Shown: positions 50,787 to 58,795 of the stretch, one piece after another
How the letters are laid out: each line of letters begins with the position of its first letter
Position numbering within the stretch: the first letter of the stretch is position 1
Origin: Polaromonas sp.
Lineage (GTDB): Bacteria > Pseudomonadota > Gammaproteobacteria > Burkholderiales > Burkholderiaceae_C
Direction: 5' to 3'
DNA length: 64,000 nucleotides
Assembly: GCF_030689685.1 (NCBI RefSeq)
Contig: NZ_JAUYEY010000051.1
Span: forward strand, 24,543 to 88,542
The notes under the pieces: model-generated
The model's database searches: none
What the model was told of the DNA's origin: nothing
Seen by the model: the letters and a program-made list of their open reading frames with translations, nothing else
Made by a program: the position numbers and the translations under genes

Positions 50787-51647
50787 ATGACACCCTTACG
50801 CCAACGCATGATCGACGCCATGGTGCTGCGCGGCTTCAGCCCGCGCACCCAGGAGAGCTATGCCGATGCCATCTACGGCATGGCCAAGTTTTACCGACGC
50901 GATCCCGCCCAGTACAGCGCCCAGGAGGTTGAAGCCTACCTGCTGCACATGATCAACGAGCGCCACCTGTCCTACAGCACCATGAACCAGGCGGCCTGCG
51001 CGGCGCGTTTTTTGTACCAGAAAGTGCTGGGGCGTGAGCGCGAACTCTTTCCCATCGCCATGGCCAAGGTGCCCGCCAAACAGCCGGAATTACTGGCCCG
51101 CGAGGAGATCGCCCGTCTGTTTGCCTGCTGCGCCCACCCCGTGCACCGCATACTCTTGCAAACCATGTACGCAGCAGGCCTGCGGGTGTCTGAGGCCTGC
51201 GCCCTTCGCGTGGGCGATATCGACAGCCACAGCGACCGCATATGCATCCGGGTGGCCTGCGGCAAAGGCGGGCATGCCCGCTACACTCTGCTGAGCGCGA
51301 CATTGCTGGCCAATCTGCGCACTTTTGTGCGCACCTTTCACCCCAGAACCTGGCTGTTTTGCAACCACACCGGCGTGCAGCCGGTAAACATTCAATCTGC
51401 CCAGCGCGCCTACCAAGGCTCGCGCCACCGTGCCCGCATCATGAAGAGCGGTGGTCCCCACACCTTGCGCCACGGCTTTGCGACCCACTTGCTTGAAGGC
51501 GGCGTGGACCTGTTCACCATCCAGAAGCTGCTCGGCCACGGCCACATCAGCACCACGGCTCGCTACCTGCACTTGATCAGCCCGCAGTTTCAGCCACCCA
51601 AAGACGTTGATCCGCTGGACCTGCTCGCCGGCTTGCCCAAGCTGTAA
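50787..51647 (+). CDS. Tyrosine recombinase / integrase of the IS91-like element
   Basis: A 286-residue phage-integrase-type recombinase. The N-terminal SAM-like domain (LRQRMIDAMVLRGFSPRTQE) is followed by the catalytic domain with Arg in YAAGLRVSEACALRVGDID, HTLRHGFATHLLEGG (His, Arg) and LLGHGHISTTARYLHL (His, Tyr). GAAGGAG precedes the ATG at 50787. Such recombinases accompany a subset of IS91-family transposases. Its TAA is followed without frame change by the transposase homology. Confidence 0.92.
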   Translation: MTPLRQRMIDAMVLRGFSPRTQESYADAIYGMAKFYRRDPAQYSAQEVEAYLLHMINERHLSYSTMNQAACAARFLYQKVLGRERELFPIAMAKVPAKQPELLAREEIARLFACCAHPVHRILLQTMYAAGLRVSEACALRVGDIDSHSDRICIRVACGKGGHARYTLLSATLLANLRTFVRTFHPRTWLFCNHTGVQPVNIQSAQRAYQGSRHRARIMKSGGPHTLRHGFATHLLEGGVDLFTIQKLLGHGHISTTARYLHLISPQFQPPKDVDPLDLLAGLPKL

Positions 51648-51713
51648 GCCAGCGGCATCGTCGCCACCAAGGCCGCCCTGGCCGATGCGCTGCGCCAATT
51701 TGGCGCGGCGTAC

Positions 51714-52838
51714 TTGAGCCGTCACGCCCTGAACACCGCGCAGGCCAAAGCGTGGCGGGGCATTGTTGCCTGTCGCACTGCGGCGCTGGGCGGGCAACAG
51801 CTGGCCTGCGACAAGTGTGGCCACAGCCACTGGCAATACCACTCGTGCCGCAACCGGCACTGCCCGCCGTGCGGTGCGCGGGCCAAGGATGCCTGGCTGC
51901 AAGGCAGACTGGCCGAGGTGTTACCTGTGCCCTCTGCGCATCTGGTGTTCACACTGCCGCACAGTCTCAATGGTTTGTATGGCATGCACCCGCGATGGGT
52001 GATCGACACGCTGTTTGCCTGTACTGCGCAAACACTGTCGGAGTTTGCCGCCAACCCCAAATGGATGGGTGTGGCCGATGGCACACCGGCGTTCAGCCTG
52101 GTGCTGCACACCTGGACGCAGGACTTGCAGCGCCACATTCATCTGCATGCGGTGATGGCCTGTGGGGTGCTGGATCAAGCCGGGCAGTGGAGCCTGCCAA
52201 CGCGCAAGTCGTACTTCCTGTTTCCAGTGCATGCCTTGTCCAAGGTGTTTCGGGGCAAGTTCATGCAGGCGCTGGCACGCGCCCACCACAAAGGCGCTAT
52301 CGAGCGTGACCCACAAGGCCAAAATGCAGCCTGGCAGACCCGCCAGCAGCAACTCTACAAACATGACTGGGTGGTGTACGCCAAGACGCCATTGGGCGGC
52401 CCGGCCCAGGCGCTGGAGTACCTCTCCCGCTACACACACCGCACGGCCATCAGCAATGAGCGCATTCGTGCCATCAACACCGACGAGGTGGCGTTCACGG
52501 TACGCGCCAATGACAAGGGCGGTAAACGTCTGGAGCGATTGCCGGGAGAAGAATTTGTGCGCCGTTTCATGTTGCATGTGCTGCCAACAGGGATCAAACG
52601 CATTCGTCACTACGGGGTGCTGGCATCAAGCTGCAAAGGGGTCAAGCTCAACGCGGCAAGGCGGGCCTTGCAGATGCCTGCGGCCAACCCTCAGGCGATG
52701 GAGTCTGCCCAAGGGTTCATGGCGCGCGTGGCCAAGATGGAAGTGGGTTTGTGTCCGTGTTGCAAGGTCGGACGCTTGCAGGTCACCGCCGTGTTACCGG
52801 GCCAAGCCCTGGCGGGGGAGCACAACACATCCGCATGA
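51714..52838 (+). CDS. IS91-family HUH transposase
   Basis: Rolling-circle transposase. It has an N-terminal zinc ribbon (CDKCGHSHWQYHSCRNRHCP, PCGARAK), the HUH motif in QRHIHLHAVMACG and the catalytic-Tyr region LEYLSRYTHRTAISNERI. The first usable start is a TTG at 51714, yet conserved-looking residues (KAALADALRQFGAAYLSRHA) extend upstream to the integrase stop at 51645-51647 in the same frame. Real initiation may use a rare codon, or the two may be linked by stop-codon readthrough. 374 residues from the TTG. Confidence 0.9.
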   Translation: MSRHALNTAQAKAWRGIVACRTAALGGQQLACDKCGHSHWQYHSCRNRHCPPCGARAKDAWLQGRLAEVLPVPSAHLVFTLPHSLNGLYGMHPRWVIDTLFACTAQTLSEFAANPKWMGVADGTPAFSLVLHTWTQDLQRHIHLHAVMACGVLDQAGQWSLPTRKSYFLFPVHALSKVFRGKFMQALARAHHKGAIERDPQGQNAAWQTRQQQLYKHDWVVYAKTPLGGPAQALEYLSRYTHRTAISNERIRAINTDEVAFTVRANDKGGKRLERLPGEEFVRRFMLHVLPTGIKRIRHYGVLASSCKGVKLNAARRALQMPAANPQAMESAQGFMARVAKMEVGLCPCCKVGRLQVTAVLPGQALAGEHNTSA

Positions 52839-52985
52839 CGACGTGACAGCGGCCCCGCTGTGCGTTCGCCGCAACGCTGGCAGGCCGAAGTCAGCGCAAG
52901 CCCGGTCATAATCCGATCAAACAAATGGGGTGAAGCTTTCAATCCCCTATCGTGACCGCTTCAGTCGGCGGTTCAGTCCAACATG

Positions 52986-53045
52986 GTTTATCTGCCGCGG
53001 GAGCTGTTCATGGTTTCAATCAGCATTGCAGCGCGGCAGATAAAC
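52986..53045. repeat. 14-bp perfect inverted repeat near the right end of the IS91-like element
   Basis: GTTTATCTGCCGCG (52986-52999) and CGCGGCAGATAAAC (53032-53045) around a 32-nt loop. A smaller hairpin, ACCGC / GCGGT, precedes it near 52951. It could be the element origin hairpin or part of the older flanking DNA. Confidence 0.65.
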
Positions 53046-53103
53046 GCTAATCGTTCGCAGTCTGAGACAAGTATCTAATCAGGCTAAAACATACCTGAAA
53101 ACC

Positions 53104-53857
53104 ATGAAAATCGCCATCATTTCAGACATCCACGGCAACCTGCCTGCTTTGCAAGCCGTGCTGGCCGAGATTGATGCGTGTGGCATTGGGCGGACCGCTG
53201 GCGTCTGCCCGCACCGCTGACTTGTTGATGCAGCGACAAATCCCAATGATTGCGGGCAACCACGAGCGGCAACTGCTCACTTTCCCGCCAGCAAAGTTAA
53301 GCCCAAGCGATGCCTGCACCGCCAGCGAAATCTCAAACGTACAGCGAGCCTGGCTTGCCAGCGCGCCGCCTACGCTGTGGCTGGCCGATGACGTCTTTGT
53401 CTGCCACGGCACGCCGCACAGCGACTTGCATTACTGGCTAGAGACGGTCACCAACGACTTTGGCCAACACGGATCGCGCGGCGTGCGCGCGGCCACGCAG
53501 GCCGAGGTCATCGAGCGCATGGGCACTGGCCCGCATCTCGCCGCCAGCCTGATCATTTGCGGCCACACCCACATCCCCCGTGTTGTCAGCGTCAACAGCC
53601 CAAGCAGCGGCCGCCTCATCACCCTCCTCAACCCTGGCAGTGTTGGCCTGCCGGCTTACGACGACCTACACCCCTACCCACACCATATTGAAACGGGCAG
53701 TCCACACGCCAGATACGCCATGGCTGAAAAAACGCCCGCTGGCTGGCGAATCGATCTGCGCAGCGTGATGTATGACTTTGAAAGTATGGCCAGACTGGCG
53801 CAATCTCGCCAGCGGCCAGACTGGGCGGTGGCACTGCGCACTGGTCGGATGGGTTGA
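53104..53857 (+). pseudogene. Frameshifted metallophosphoesterase (YfcE/CpdA-like)
   Basis: The first frame gives MKIAIISDIHGNLPALQAVL then a stop (53218-53220). The remainder resumes in another frame from about 53182: GPLASARTADLLMQRQIPMI, AGNHERQLL, DDVFVCHGTPHSDLHYWLE, CGHTHIPRVVSVNSPSSGRL and NPGSVGLPAYDD. A small deletion has removed the expected NLGD metal-binding strand and shifted the frame. The other metal motifs (SDIHGN, GNHE, GHTH) persist, so this is a recent loss. Confidence 0.85.
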
Positions 53858-53883
53858 TGCTTGAGTGATATTCGTCTTACAAT
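53854..53883 (+). promoter_or_regulatory. Candidate promoter of vapBC
   Basis: TTGATG (53854-53859), 18-bp spacer, TACAAT (53878-53883). AAGGAG at 53898-53903 provides the ribosome-binding site for the ATG at 53911. Confidence 0.5.
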
Positions 53884-53910
53884 AGCTTTATCGATCAAAG
53901 GAGTGCAAGA

Positions 53911-54225
53911 ATGACAATTCCCACCGCTACGCTTTCCAGCAAATACCAAATCTCCATCCCTAAGGAAATCAGAGTCAGCATGAATTTAAAGCCAGGACAA
54001 AAACTGGCTTTTTTGTGTATTGGCAAATCGGTCTCATTGTTGCCGCAGCCCCGTCTTGAAGATTTGTTTGGCATTGGCAAAGGGGGTGACCCCACCGGTT
54101 ACCGTGACCGGGACACGCGCCGTGAAGATATCCTGCCAAAACTAAGCGATGGGTCTGTCTTTCCCGCACCGCGTCAGCCAGCAGTTCGCAAAGCTAAAAA
54201 AGCGCGAGGCAAAGTCGCAGCATGA
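53911..54225 (+). CDS. vapB: AbrB/VapB-type antitoxin
   Basis: A 104-residue antitoxin. The AbrB-like N-terminus TATLSSKYQISIPKEIRVSM, LKPGQKLAFL is the DNA-binding swapped hairpin; the C-terminal half is basic and disordered (RKAKKARGKVAA). AAGGAG lies 7 bases before the ATG. It overlaps vapC by 4 bp (ATGA) and should autorepress. Confidence 0.9.
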   Translation: MTIPTATLSSKYQISIPKEIRVSMNLKPGQKLAFLCIGKSVSLLPQPRLEDLFGIGKGGDPTGYRDRDTRREDILPKLSDGSVFPAPRQPAVRKAKKARGKVAA

Positions 54226-54599
54226 AGCTGCTCGACACTTGCGTCTGGATCGAAATTATTTTAGGTAGTCCGCTGGGTGTGCAGTTCAACAGGTTGCTGT
54301 CCGACAAACAAAACGTGCTGATTTCCAGTGTGGTTCAGTTTGAGCTGCGGCGCTGGGCGCTGCGTGAGTATGGGGCGGCACGCGCCAACAACATTGTTTT
54401 GGCGCTGCGCGAAGGGGTCGTTGTACAGACAGGTGAACGCGTGGCCTTTTTGGCAGCGGATCTGGCGCGCGCCCACAAACTCCACGCCCTCGACGCCCTC
54501 ATTTACGCCACCGCTTTAGAGCACGACGCAGAACTGGTGACATGCGACGCCCACTTCAAAGACCTGCCGCAAGTGGACTACACAGCCAAAATCAAATAA
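54222..54599 (+). CDS. vapC: PIN-domain VapC toxin
   Basis: A 125-residue PIN-fold RNase. Conserved acidic residues are in MKLLDTCVWIEIILGSP (Asp5), VVQFELRRWAL (Glu), HKLHALDALIYATALEHDAE (Asp) and LVTCDAHFKDL (Asp), so the active site looks complete. It ends 3 bp before the type IIG restriction enzyme gene. Confidence 0.92.
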   Translation: MKLLDTCVWIEIILGSPLGVQFNRLLSDKQNVLISSVVQFELRRWALREYGAARANNIVLALREGVVVQTGERVAFLAADLARAHKLHALDALIYATALEHDAELVTCDAHFKDLPQVDYTAKIK

Positions 54600-54602
54600 C
54601 CC

Positions 54603-57600
54603 ATGCCGCGCGACCTCTTTGCCCAACCCCTGTTCAGCCCCAAGCTGATCAAAGCGCGCTTTCCGGCGCAGCCGATACCCCAAGCGCATCAGCAAGCCAT
54701 TGCCCAGTGGGCGGCTGATTTGAAAGGCGGTCTGGGTCAGGTCAAGGAAGAGGCGATCCGCACCAGCTTTTTAAGTCTGTTTTTTGTCAACGTGCTGGGC
54801 TACAAGTTTCTTGGCAGCCATGACGGCGGTGTCTGGACGCTTGATCTGGAGACCAGGGCATCCACCGGCTCAGTCGATGCCTGTCTGGGCACCTTCATTC
54901 ATGGGCAACAACAAATCATTGCGCCTTTTGAGCTCAAGGGCCCCAAAACCAGCAACCTTGAAGCGCTGATGCAGGGCCGCCACAAAAGCCCGGTTCAGCA
55001 GGCTTGGGAATACGCCAATGATTTGCCCGGCAGCCAGTTTGTACTGGTCAGCAACTGTGATGAAATTCGCCTGTATGCCCTGGGTTATGGCCGTGCTGTG
55101 TACGAGTCGTGGACTTCCGCAGAGCTGCTTGACCCTTCGCGTTACGCCAGCTTCGTCGGCCTGCTCAGTGCCGACAACCTGCTCAGCAACGCCACACAAG
55201 ACCTGCTCAAAGCCAACGCCCTCGCCGAGCGTGACATTACCCAGGCGCTGTACAGGGACTACACAACCCTGCGCCAGGAGCTCATCCTTGGGCTGCACCC
55301 CGTGAGCCCGGGCATCGCGTTCACCGAGCTGGTGGCGCATTCCCAAAAGCTGATTGACCGGCTGCTGTTTATTGCCTTTGCCGAAAGCCGGGGCTTGCTG
55401 CCGCAGGGCTCCATTCAACGCGCCGCGACTGAGGTCAACCCCTACAACCCGCAGCCCCTGTGGACCAATTTTGTCGGTCTGTTCAAAGCGGTGGACATTG
55501 GCAATCCGTATTTGAAGATCCCGCCGTACAACGGCGGACTGTTCGCGCATGACGCGGCGCTTGATGGCCTGCTGGTCAGTGACACACTGGTCAAAAGCTT
55601 TATCAAGCTTGCGGGTTACGACTACGCGCAAGAGGTCAGCGTGACGGTGCTGGGTCGAATTTTTGAGCAGAGCATCAGCGATCTGGAGCGCATTGCGAGC
55701 GCGGGGGATATTTCAAACTTTGTCCTCAGCGCCACAGAAGAGCGCAGAAAAAGCGAAAAAACCGACAAAAACGTACAAGGCAAACGCAAGCGCGACGGCG
55801 TGGTGTACACGCCAGACCACATCACCCGCTTTATCGTCGAGCAAACGGTTTACCCCGTCATTGTTGACCGCTTCTTTGCGCTGCAAAACCAGTTCTACCT
55901 TGACGGCGCCTGGCGCAAACCCGACAAGGACGAACGCGCGCACACGCCTAAATCGGTCGAGCTGCACAACGTCACTGAATACCTTTTCTGGCAGGCTTGG
56001 CAAACCGAGCTGGGCAGCATCCGCGTGTGCGACCCGGCCTGCGGCTCGGGCGCTTTTTTGGTGGCTGCGTTTGATGTACTCAAAGAGGCCTACACGCAGT
56101 TGCATCTGAAGCTGCGCGAGCTGGCTCCTTCAGAGCTGTTGATTGTGGACATCAGCCACCAGATACTGAATAACAACCTGTTTGGCGTGGACATCAACGC
56201 CGAAAGCATTGAAATCACCAAGCTTTCGCTGTGGCTAAAAACCGCTGAGCTGGGCCGCAAGCTGGCGGGGCTGGAAGCTAATTTTTACCAGGGCAACAGC
56301 CTGGTCAAAGACGCAACGCTGGACCCGCTGGCGTTTGACTGGCAAACGCGGTTTTCCGGCCAGCCTGAGTTTGCTCCTGATTTAATAGCAGCTGGTGCAC
56401 GAATCCAAAGGGCTACAGCCCTAAATGATGCTGAAAATGCGTCGGCAACCGCTGTTTTTGAAGGGTTCGACGTGCTGGTGGGCAACCCGCCCTATGTGCG
56501 GCAAGAACTCTTCACTGAGTTCAAGCCCTATCTGCAGGCCAACTACGCCGCTTACCACGGCGTGGCAGATTTGTATGTGTACTTTTACGAGCTGGGGCTG
56601 GGCCTGCTCAAAGATGGCGGCAGGCTGGGGTTTATATCGAGCAGCAGCTTTTTCAAAACCAGCTCGGGCGAGCCCCTGCGCCGCCTGTTGCTGACGGCCT
56701 GCCAGCTCGAAGTGCTGGTCGATTTTGGTGACTGGCAGGTATTTGAAGGCGTGACGACTTACCCCGCCGTGATCACCGCACAAAAGGTGGCGCTGGATGC
56801 CACCCGGCCCGCCCGATTTTTGCAGTTGACCGGGGCAGTGGCCGATTTGAGCGCCTACTTTGAAGAGAACAAGCAGTCCCTGGACCTGGCGCAACTGGGC
56901 GGCAGCGCGGAAAACGCCAGTTCAAGCTACGGTGAATGGCAACTTGAAGGCAGCGAAGCGGCGGCTCTGCGCGCCCGGCTGATACATGGCCACCCGACTT
57001 TGAAAGAAGTGGTGGGGTCGCCCCTCTATGGCATCAAAACGGGTTTGAACGAAGCCTTTGTGATCGGCCGCGCCACGCGCGACCGTCTGGTGTATGCCGA
57101 TGTCACCAGCGAGCCACTGTTCAAGCCGTTTCTGGAAGGCAAAGACATCAAACGTTGGCAGGTTGAAAGCGAAGACCGCTGGCTGATCCTGATACCCAAA
57201 GGCTGGACGCGCGAGGCGATGAAGACTTCCGTTCGGGCTGAGCCTGTCGAAGCCTTTCGACAAGCTCAAGGCGAACGGGCAGACGCGCAAGGAGGCCGGG
57301 TTGAGGCCCAAGACGAACCGAATCTCGTCGAAGCCGGCGCCTGGGCCTGGCTGACAGCACGCCACCCCGCGCTTGCTGCGTACCTGGCGCCCTTTGCCGA
57401 CGCAGCCCGCCAACGCACCGACCAAGGTGAGTACTGGTGGGAACTGCGGGCCTGCGCTTATTACGGCAAGTTTGAACAGCCCAAAATTTACTACCCCGAT
57501 ATTTGCGTCGCCTCCAGCTTTTACCGCGATATCCACGGCATGTATTCTGGCAACACGGGTTACTTTTTGCCTGTCGGCTACCCTTGGCTTGCAGCGCTGA

Positions 57601-58115
57601 TGAATTCAAAAGTTGTCTGGTTTTTGATTGCGGGCATGTCCACCCACATTCGCGGTGGCTACCGGCGCATGTTCACCCAGCACATTGCGGCACTGCCCAT
57701 TCCCGCAACCACACCCGAGCAGCAAACCTTGCTCACCACGCTGGCACAAGCCGCAGCCCAGGCCGCCAGCCAGCGCCTGAACACCCAGCGCGCCTTTGCC
57801 AGCCGCATTCATGACCTGTTGCCAACGCCGCTGCCCAGAGGTGCACAAACGACCTTGGGCGACAAACTGAGCCAATGGTGGCTGCTGCCCGACTTCAAGG
57901 CGTTTCAGGCAGAGGTCGCCAAACGCTTCAAGGCTGACATTGCCTTGAGGGACCGCAATGACTGGGACAAATGGTTTACCGAAGAGCGCATCCGCATCCA
58001 CCAGCTCAGCGCCAACATCGCGGCCACCGAGCGCAGCATTGACGAGGTGGTGTACCAGCTGTTTGCCCTGAGCGCGTCGGAGGTGGCGCTGATTGAGCGG
58101 CAGGTCTCGTCTTGA
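54603..58115 (+). CDS. Type IIG restriction-modification enzyme (Eco57I-like)
   Basis: A 1170-residue single-chain nuclease-methyltransferase. The N-terminal PD-(D/E)XK segment is at TGSVDACLGTF ... IIAPFELKGPK (about 92-120). The methyltransferase has motif I RVCDPACGSGAFLVAAFDVL (about 475-495), NNNLFGVDINAESIEITKLS and motif IV VLVGNPPYVRQELF (N6-adenine type, about 622-636). The C-terminal target-recognition region (about 790-1060) includes FLEGKDIKRW. Two repeats lie in frame: 56371-56430 before motif IV and 57228-57278 in the recognition part. Both keep the frame open. It is 3 bp downstream of vapC. Activity after the insertions is uncertain. Confidence 0.9.
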   Translation: MPRDLFAQPLFSPKLIKARFPAQPIPQAHQQAIAQWAADLKGGLGQVKEEAIRTSFLSLFFVNVLGYKFLGSHDGGVWTLDLETRASTGSVDACLGTFIHGQQQIIAPFELKGPKTSNLEALMQGRHKSPVQQAWEYANDLPGSQFVLVSNCDEIRLYALGYGRAVYESWTSAELLDPSRYASFVGLLSADNLLSNATQDLLKANALAERDITQALYRDYTTLRQELILGLHPVSPGIAFTELVAHSQKLIDRLLFIAFAESRGLLPQGSIQRAATEVNPYNPQPLWTNFVGLFKAVDIGNPYLKIPPYNGGLFAHDAALDGLLVSDTLVKSFIKLAGYDYAQEVSVTVLGRIFEQSISDLERIASAGDISNFVLSATEERRKSEKTDKNVQGKRKRDGVVYTPDHITRFIVEQTVYPVIVDRFFALQNQFYLDGAWRKPDKDERAHTPKSVELHNVTEYLFWQAWQTELGSIRVCDPACGSGAFLVAAFDVLKEAYTQLHLKLRELAPSELLIVDISHQILNNNLFGVDINAESIEITKLSLWLKTAELGRKLAGLEANFYQGNSLVKDATLDPLAFDWQTRFSGQPEFAPDLIAAGARIQRATALNDAENASATAVFEGFDVLVGNPPYVRQELFTEFKPYLQANYAAYHGVADLYVYFYELGLGLLKDGGRLGFISSSSFFKTSSGEPLRRLLLTACQLEVLVDFGDWQVFEGVTTYPAVITAQKVALDATRPARFLQLTGAVADLSAYFEENKQSLDLAQLGGSAENASSSYGEWQLEGSEAAALRARLIHGHPTLKEVVGSPLYGIKTGLNEAFVIGRATRDRLVYADVTSEPLFKPFLEGKDIKRWQVESEDRWLILIPKGWTREAMKTSVRAEPVEAFRQAQGERADAQGGRVEAQDEPNLVEAGAWAWLTARHPALAAYLAPFADAARQRTDQGEYWWELRACAYYGKFEQPKIYYPDICVASSFYRDIHGMYSGNTGYFLPVGYPWLAALMNSKVVWFLIAGMSTHIRGGYRRMFTQHIAALPIPATTPEQQTLLTTLAQAAAQAASQRLNTQRAFASRIHDLLPTPLPRGAQTTLGDKLSQWWLLPDFKAFQAEVAKRFKADIALRDRNDWDKWFTEERIRIHQLSANIAATERSIDEVVYQLFALSASEVALIERQVSS
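56371..56430 (+). repeat. Interspersed repeat family 1, copy J, in frame inside the type IIG gene
   Basis: TTGCTCCTGATTTAATAGCA, GCTGGTGCACGAATCCAAAG, GGCTACAGCCCTAAATGATG. It encodes PDLIAAGARIQRATALNDA, just before the motif IV strand. Confidence 0.82.
57228..57278 (+). repeat. Interspersed palindrome (TCCGTTCGGGCTGAGCCTGTCG type) in frame inside the type IIG gene
   Basis: TCCGTTCGGGCTGAGCCTGT, CGAAGCCTTTCGACAAGCTC, then AAGGCGAACGG: imperfect palindrome. It encodes SVRAEPVEAFRQAQGERA in the recognition region. A weak remnant of the same type is at 15944-15969. Confidence 0.85.
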
Positions 58116-58129
58116 TGCTGTTCTTCCGG

Positions 58130-58187
58130 TTGCTATTAAATACATAGCTGATTACGCCCGTCAAATAAGGGCTACAAGCTGTTTTTA
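58130..58187 (+). repeat. Interspersed repeat family 1, copy K
   Basis: TTGCTATTAAATACATAGCT, GATTACGCCCGTCAAATAAG, GGCTACAAGCTGTTTTT. It lies just after the type IIG gene. Confidence 0.87.
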
Positions 58188-58262
58188 TGGGTAATTGGGG
58201 TGCGTGATGCCGCTACGCACTCTCCGCAGCCATCAAATGCCCGGGCCTGCGAAAATAGCGCC

Positions 58263-58697
58263 ATGAACTTCCAGAAAATTCTTGTTCCCATCGCCGGTGC
58301 GGCTGCAGTGGTCATGGCCTACCGCCTGTACGGCTGGGCCGGCGTTGCGGTGGTGGCCACCGTTGTTGTGATGTGGGTGCTGCTGCATTTCACGCGCATG
58401 ATGCAGGTCCTCAAACGTGCAGCCAACCGGCCTATCGGTTATGTGGACAGCGCGGTCATGCTCAATGCCAAACTCAGGGTCGGGCACACCCTGCTGCATG
58501 TGGTGGCCATGACCAAAAGCCTGGGCGAGCAGCAGTCGGAAAAAGACACGCAGCCTGAGGTGTTTCGCTGGACCGACGGCGGCCTGTCGCATGTGACCTG
58601 CACCTTTGCAGGCGGCAAGCTGGCCAGTCATGTGCTTTTCCGGCCGGAAGTGCCGGATCCCGCACCGGCTGCGGACGGGCCGTCCGGCGCCCCGTAA
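58263..58697 (+). CDS. Small inner-membrane protein of unknown function
   Basis: A 144-residue protein from the ATG at 58263. Two hydrophobic segments (ILVPIAGAAAVVMAYRLYGW and AGVAVVATVVVMWVLLHF) are followed by a cytosolic part with LKRAANRPIGYVDSAVMLNA and TLLHVVAMTKSLGEQ, ending in a Pro/Ala tail. I have seen similar Comamonadaceae proteins named hypothetical or, doubtfully, glycerate kinase; nothing here supports kinase activity. It lies upstream of ilvE in the same direction. Confidence 0.75.
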   Translation: MNFQKILVPIAGAAAVVMAYRLYGWAGVAVVATVVVMWVLLHFTRMMQVLKRAANRPIGYVDSAVMLNAKLRVGHTLLHVVAMTKSLGEQQSEKDTQPEVFRWTDGGLSHVTCTFAGGKLASHVLFRPEVPDPAPAADGPSGAP

Positions 58698-58795
58698 AAT
58701 CAGCCTTTCCGGTTTCGCCGGGCTCCTGCCGCGACGCGGCCAGTCCTTCCCGGCTCGGACCCTCATTTCATGACACTCATCACAGGATCAGCACC

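Larger units (their letters stand above)
50655..53047 (+). mobile_element. IS91-family element with a tyrosine recombinase
   Basis: Two genes in one direction, a tyrosine recombinase and an IS91-type HUH transposase, flanked by hairpins at 50666-50698 and 52986-53045. IS91 elements move by rolling circle and lack terminal inverted repeats, so the ends cannot be fixed from one copy. The left end abuts the truncated tcmP-like gene, and the right end precedes the broken phosphoesterase. Confidence 0.65.

Noticed and set aside
51090..51902. 270-residue minus-strand open frame opposite the integrase and transposase
   Set aside because: It is an antisense shadow; the plus-strand recombinase and HUH motifs are complete.
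52940..53060. Integron attC site
   Set aside because: An inverted repeat is present, but the flanking core sites (RYYYAAC / GTTRRRY pair in the right places) are not convincing and no integron-type integrase is present.
58263..58697. Glycerate kinase annotation for the small membrane protein
   Set aside because: The protein has two membrane segments and no kinase motif; the name seems to be a propagated error in my memory of similar entries.
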